The notes below the pieces were generated by a model, which was not told the DNA's origin, made no database searches, and was given only the letters and a program-made list of their open reading frames with translations. A program made the translations under genes and the position numbers. A stretch of DNA of 64,000 bases from Kushneria phosphatilytica (lineage in GTDB: Bacteria > Pseudomonadota > Gammaproteobacteria > Pseudomonadales > Halomonadaceae), in contig NZ_CP043420.1 of the NCBI RefSeq assembly GCF_008247605.1, positions 1,240,001 to 1,304,000 on the forward strand. Reading direction: 5' to 3'. Positions 62,189 through 64,000 of this stretch are shown piece after piece. Within the stretch, counting starts at the first letter, position 1; each line of letters starts with the position of its first letter.

Positions 62189-63607
62189 TCAGGCGCCGCC
62201 TCCAGCTGTTGTAATGATGGCCTCGGGCAGACCCATGGCATCCTGCTGAAGGCGCAGACGCCAGAGCATGGCGGATTCATCGAGGATGATGTCATCAACC
62301 CTGATCGGCTCACCGGCACGCACCGCTCGTGACAGTTGTCGATTGGCCGCCAGATAGTAGGGCAGGGCGCTGTCGCCGGCGAGTCGTGTACCCGGCAACA
62401 GCAATGCGCCGACATCGTCGATCGAGTGATGATGACCATGAGCGGTCAGTTCGGTGCCAGCGGGCAGGTCGCGTTCGGCGACAGCGATCAGGTCGAAACG
62501 GGGTAGTGGTTGAAGAGCGCCACTGGGTATGCCTCGACGTGTGACTTCAAGCAGGCTGGTAGCCGCTTCGAGGCCAAGCAGATGACGTGGCAGCACCAGA
62601 GTGGCAGTTCGGCCGTCACGGCTGACCAAATGTCCCTTTTCGGCGAGTATCTGCCAGCTCTCCCGGTCGTGACACTGCACGGTCACGAAAACGCCGCCAG
62701 CGAGGCTGAACTCGTCAGGTCGGCGCAGGCAGTGAAAGACATCAAGTCGACGGCTACCACTGAACAGTCCCCCCAGTGCACGCTCCCGAAAGAGTTCGGC
62801 TACTTCACTGATCCGGGCAATTGGGCAGTGTAGTGCTGGTATATCGGGATCGAAATCGGTGGCATTGGCGACGAGGGCCAGCTCACACAGATCAGGCACA
62901 GCACGCTGCGGCAGGGCCCGGGCTTGCTCGGCGCGCTGTGCTGTGCGCATTACCGGATCTCCCCGCAGATGCCAGAGTGCATCGAAGCCCGGTACGCCAA
63001 TGGTGCGACCGTTGCTGGTCAGGGTCGAAGCGCCTTCATCGAAGATGAAGTCGTATTCGCTGGCCTTGCCGGCGCCGATAATGTCGAGTCCGAGCGTTTC
63101 GGCCCAGCTGACCAATCCGATCAACAGGCTGGGCTGATCGCCATCGACCGGCGTCACCAGACAGCCCCGGTCGCGCGCCATTCGAGCCAGCCCCGGGCCA
63201 ATGACACTGTCGACTTCCTTGGATACCAGCGCCAGATGACAGCCGGCCTCGATGGCCTGAATGGCGTGGCAAGCGCCAGCTTCGGGGTGGCCGGTAGCTT
63301 CGACGACCACATGCAGGGGGAGTTCCAGCACGTTTTCCAGTCGGTCAGTAGCGATCCACTGCCCGGCCCGCCAGGCGCGTCTGGCCTGAGCCGGGGAGTG
63401 GCAGATGCGAATGTTGCCTTCATCGATGCCAGCTTCGATGAAAGCCCGGGCGGCAGCCTCGGCATCGATATCCACAGCGATACGAATATCCAGTGCCGGT
63501 ATACGCTGGCCTTGCAGGATAAAACTGCGGCCGAAGCCTCCGGCACCGATTACGCAGATATGCACAGGATCGGATGTGCTCGAATCGAGATAGTGGTGCA
63601 GGTTCAC
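62189..63607 (-). CDS. Homoserine-dehydrogenase-like oxidoreductase with SAF domain
   Basis: This 472-residue protein has an N-terminal Rossmann fold (GAGGFGRSF), a middle catalytic domain (ALVSKEVDSVIGPGLARMA, GDQPSLLIGL) and a C-terminal SAF domain (DLIAVAERDLPAGTELTAHG). Proteins of this kind are found in sugar-acid loci, but the reaction is not known. The start is GTG at 63607 with GGGAG upstream; the frame extends into the tctA gene to 63682. It lies 25 bp after a second tctA on the same strand and is convergent with otnI. Confidence 0.8.
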   Translation of the reverse strand: MNLHHYLDSSTSDPVHICVIGAGGFGRSFILQGQRIPALDIRIAVDIDAEAAARAFIEAGIDEGNIRICHSPAQARRAWRAGQWIATDRLENVLELPLHVVVEATGHPEAGACHAIQAIEAGCHLALVSKEVDSVIGPGLARMARDRGCLVTPVDGDQPSLLIGLVSWAETLGLDIIGAGKASEYDFIFDEGASTLTSNGRTIGVPGFDALWHLRGDPVMRTAQRAEQARALPQRAVPDLCELALVANATDFDPDIPALHCPIARISEVAELFRERALGGLFSGSRRLDVFHCLRRPDEFSLAGGVFVTVQCHDRESWQILAEKGHLVSRDGRTATLVLPRHLLGLEAATSLLEVTRRGIPSGALQPLPRFDLIAVAERDLPAGTELTAHGHHHSIDDVGALLLPGTRLAGDSALPYYLAANRQLSRAVRAGEPIRVDDIILDESAMLWRLRLQQDAMGLPEAIITTAGGGA

Positions 63608-63632
63608 GGTAGTGGCTCCCGAACAGGATCGA

Positions 63633-64000
63633 TTACTTGTGAGTGACGCCTGGTGGGAGGCTGCTGCGTCGCCGGAAACCACGTAGACCGATCCAGCGAG
63701 AGATCAGCGGCCAGATCAGCATGAAAACACCCAGTCCCATGATGGTGCTGACCAGGGGATTGGACCAGAATACGCTCAGCGCGCCCTGCGACATCATCAT
63801 TGACTGGCGGAACGCCTCTTCTGCCCGGTTTCCCAGTACCATCGCCAGCACCAGCGGCGCGACCGGGTAATCGAGTTTCTTGAACAGGTAGCCGAGCAGG
63901 GCGAAGCCGAGTACCAGCCACATGTCGAAGGTCGAGTTGGCGACCTGGTAAACGCCGGTGAAGATCACCGCGATTATGATCGGGCCGATAATGGCGAAGG
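63633..64000 (-). CDS. TctA-like permease, C-terminal part (cut by window edge)
   Basis: This is the last 120 or so residues of a second TctA-type large subunit of a tripartite tricarboxylate transporter; the gene continues beyond the window. The segment LGFALLGYLFKKLDYPVAPLVLAMVLG and the MSQGALSVFWSNPL region are typical of the TctA end. It probably imports the substrate of the following SAF-domain oxidoreductase. Confidence 0.88.
   Translation of the reverse strand, partial: FAIIGPIIIAVIFTGVYQVANSTFDMWLVLGFALLGYLFKKLDYPVAPLVLAMVLGNRAEEAFRQSMMMSQGALSVFWSNPLVSTIMGLGVFMLIWPLISRWIGLRGFRRRSSLPPGVTHK

Overview
The window reads as chromosomal DNA of a gammaproteobacterium, most likely a member of the Halomonadaceae. 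This is an inference from gene content (tripartite tricarboxylate transport, D-erythronate catabolism, Kdp potassium uptake, zinc-starvation genes, bTHX) and from GC-rich, Shine-Dalgarno-led genes; no rRNA, tRNA or marker gene is present to confirm it. No insertion sequence, integrase, prophage or CRISPR array was seen. About 60 protein genes are supported. Four small ones are easily missed: kdpF, a 59-residue metallothionein, ribosomal protein bTHX, and a 20-codon peptide gene.

Layout. Positions 1-3.5 kb are visibly AT-richer and hold a two-gene restriction-modification pair and a FitAB-type toxin-antitoxin pair with a palindromic operator; this looks like acquired DNA. Positions 3.5-8.3 kb carry two short-chain dehydrogenases, a lipoprotein with two carboxymuconolactone-decarboxylase domains, two related cupins (one secreted, one cytosolic) and a LysR regulator. 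Positions 8.3-15.4 kb hold a GntR regulator divergent from an amino-acid-type permease plus acetamidase/formamidase, then a LysR regulator convergent with an M24 peptidase-like gene and a YfcC carrier. Positions 15.7-23.6 kb are a complete kdpFABCDE locus. Positions 23.8-27.2 kb hold an acetyltransferase, a LysE-type exporter and a LysR/DMT-exporter divergent pair.

Positions 27.2-35.5 kb form a zinc-limitation island: two COG0523 (CobW/ZigA) GTPases, the zinc-independent cyclohydrolase FolE2, a Znu-like ABC transporter and an OprO/OprP-type porin. Three Zur-box-like palindromes precede zigA, the binding-protein gene and the porin, with a weaker fourth before a ygjV-like gene. Positions 35.6-42.9 kb hold tctCBA (tripartite transporter) divergent from a chain of four genes, each overlapping the next by 4 nt: response regulator, sensor kinase, orphan ABC binding protein and PEP-mutase/isocitrate-lyase family enzyme.

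Positions 42.8-57.9 kb are mixed: small hypotheticals, an NlpE-like lipoprotein, metallothionein, a DUF748 protein, an outer-membrane efflux channel, an M23 peptidase, a LysR regulator, glutathionyl-hydroquinone reductase, a YaiI-family protein, a DeaD RNA helicase with a structured leader, a DUF2147 protein and bTHX. Positions 58-64 kb are a sugar-acid catabolic locus: GntP permease, D-erythronate dehydrogenase, divergent GntR regulator, OtnI-like isomerase, a SAF-domain oxidoreductase and the 3' end of a second tctA.

Most interesting points: the Zur-type island with a porin and a ZnuA-like protein lacking one expected histidine; the 20-codon peptide gene with its own promoter and strong Shine-Dalgarno; the kinase-linked orphan binding protein; and the FitAB operator with half-sites one base apart.
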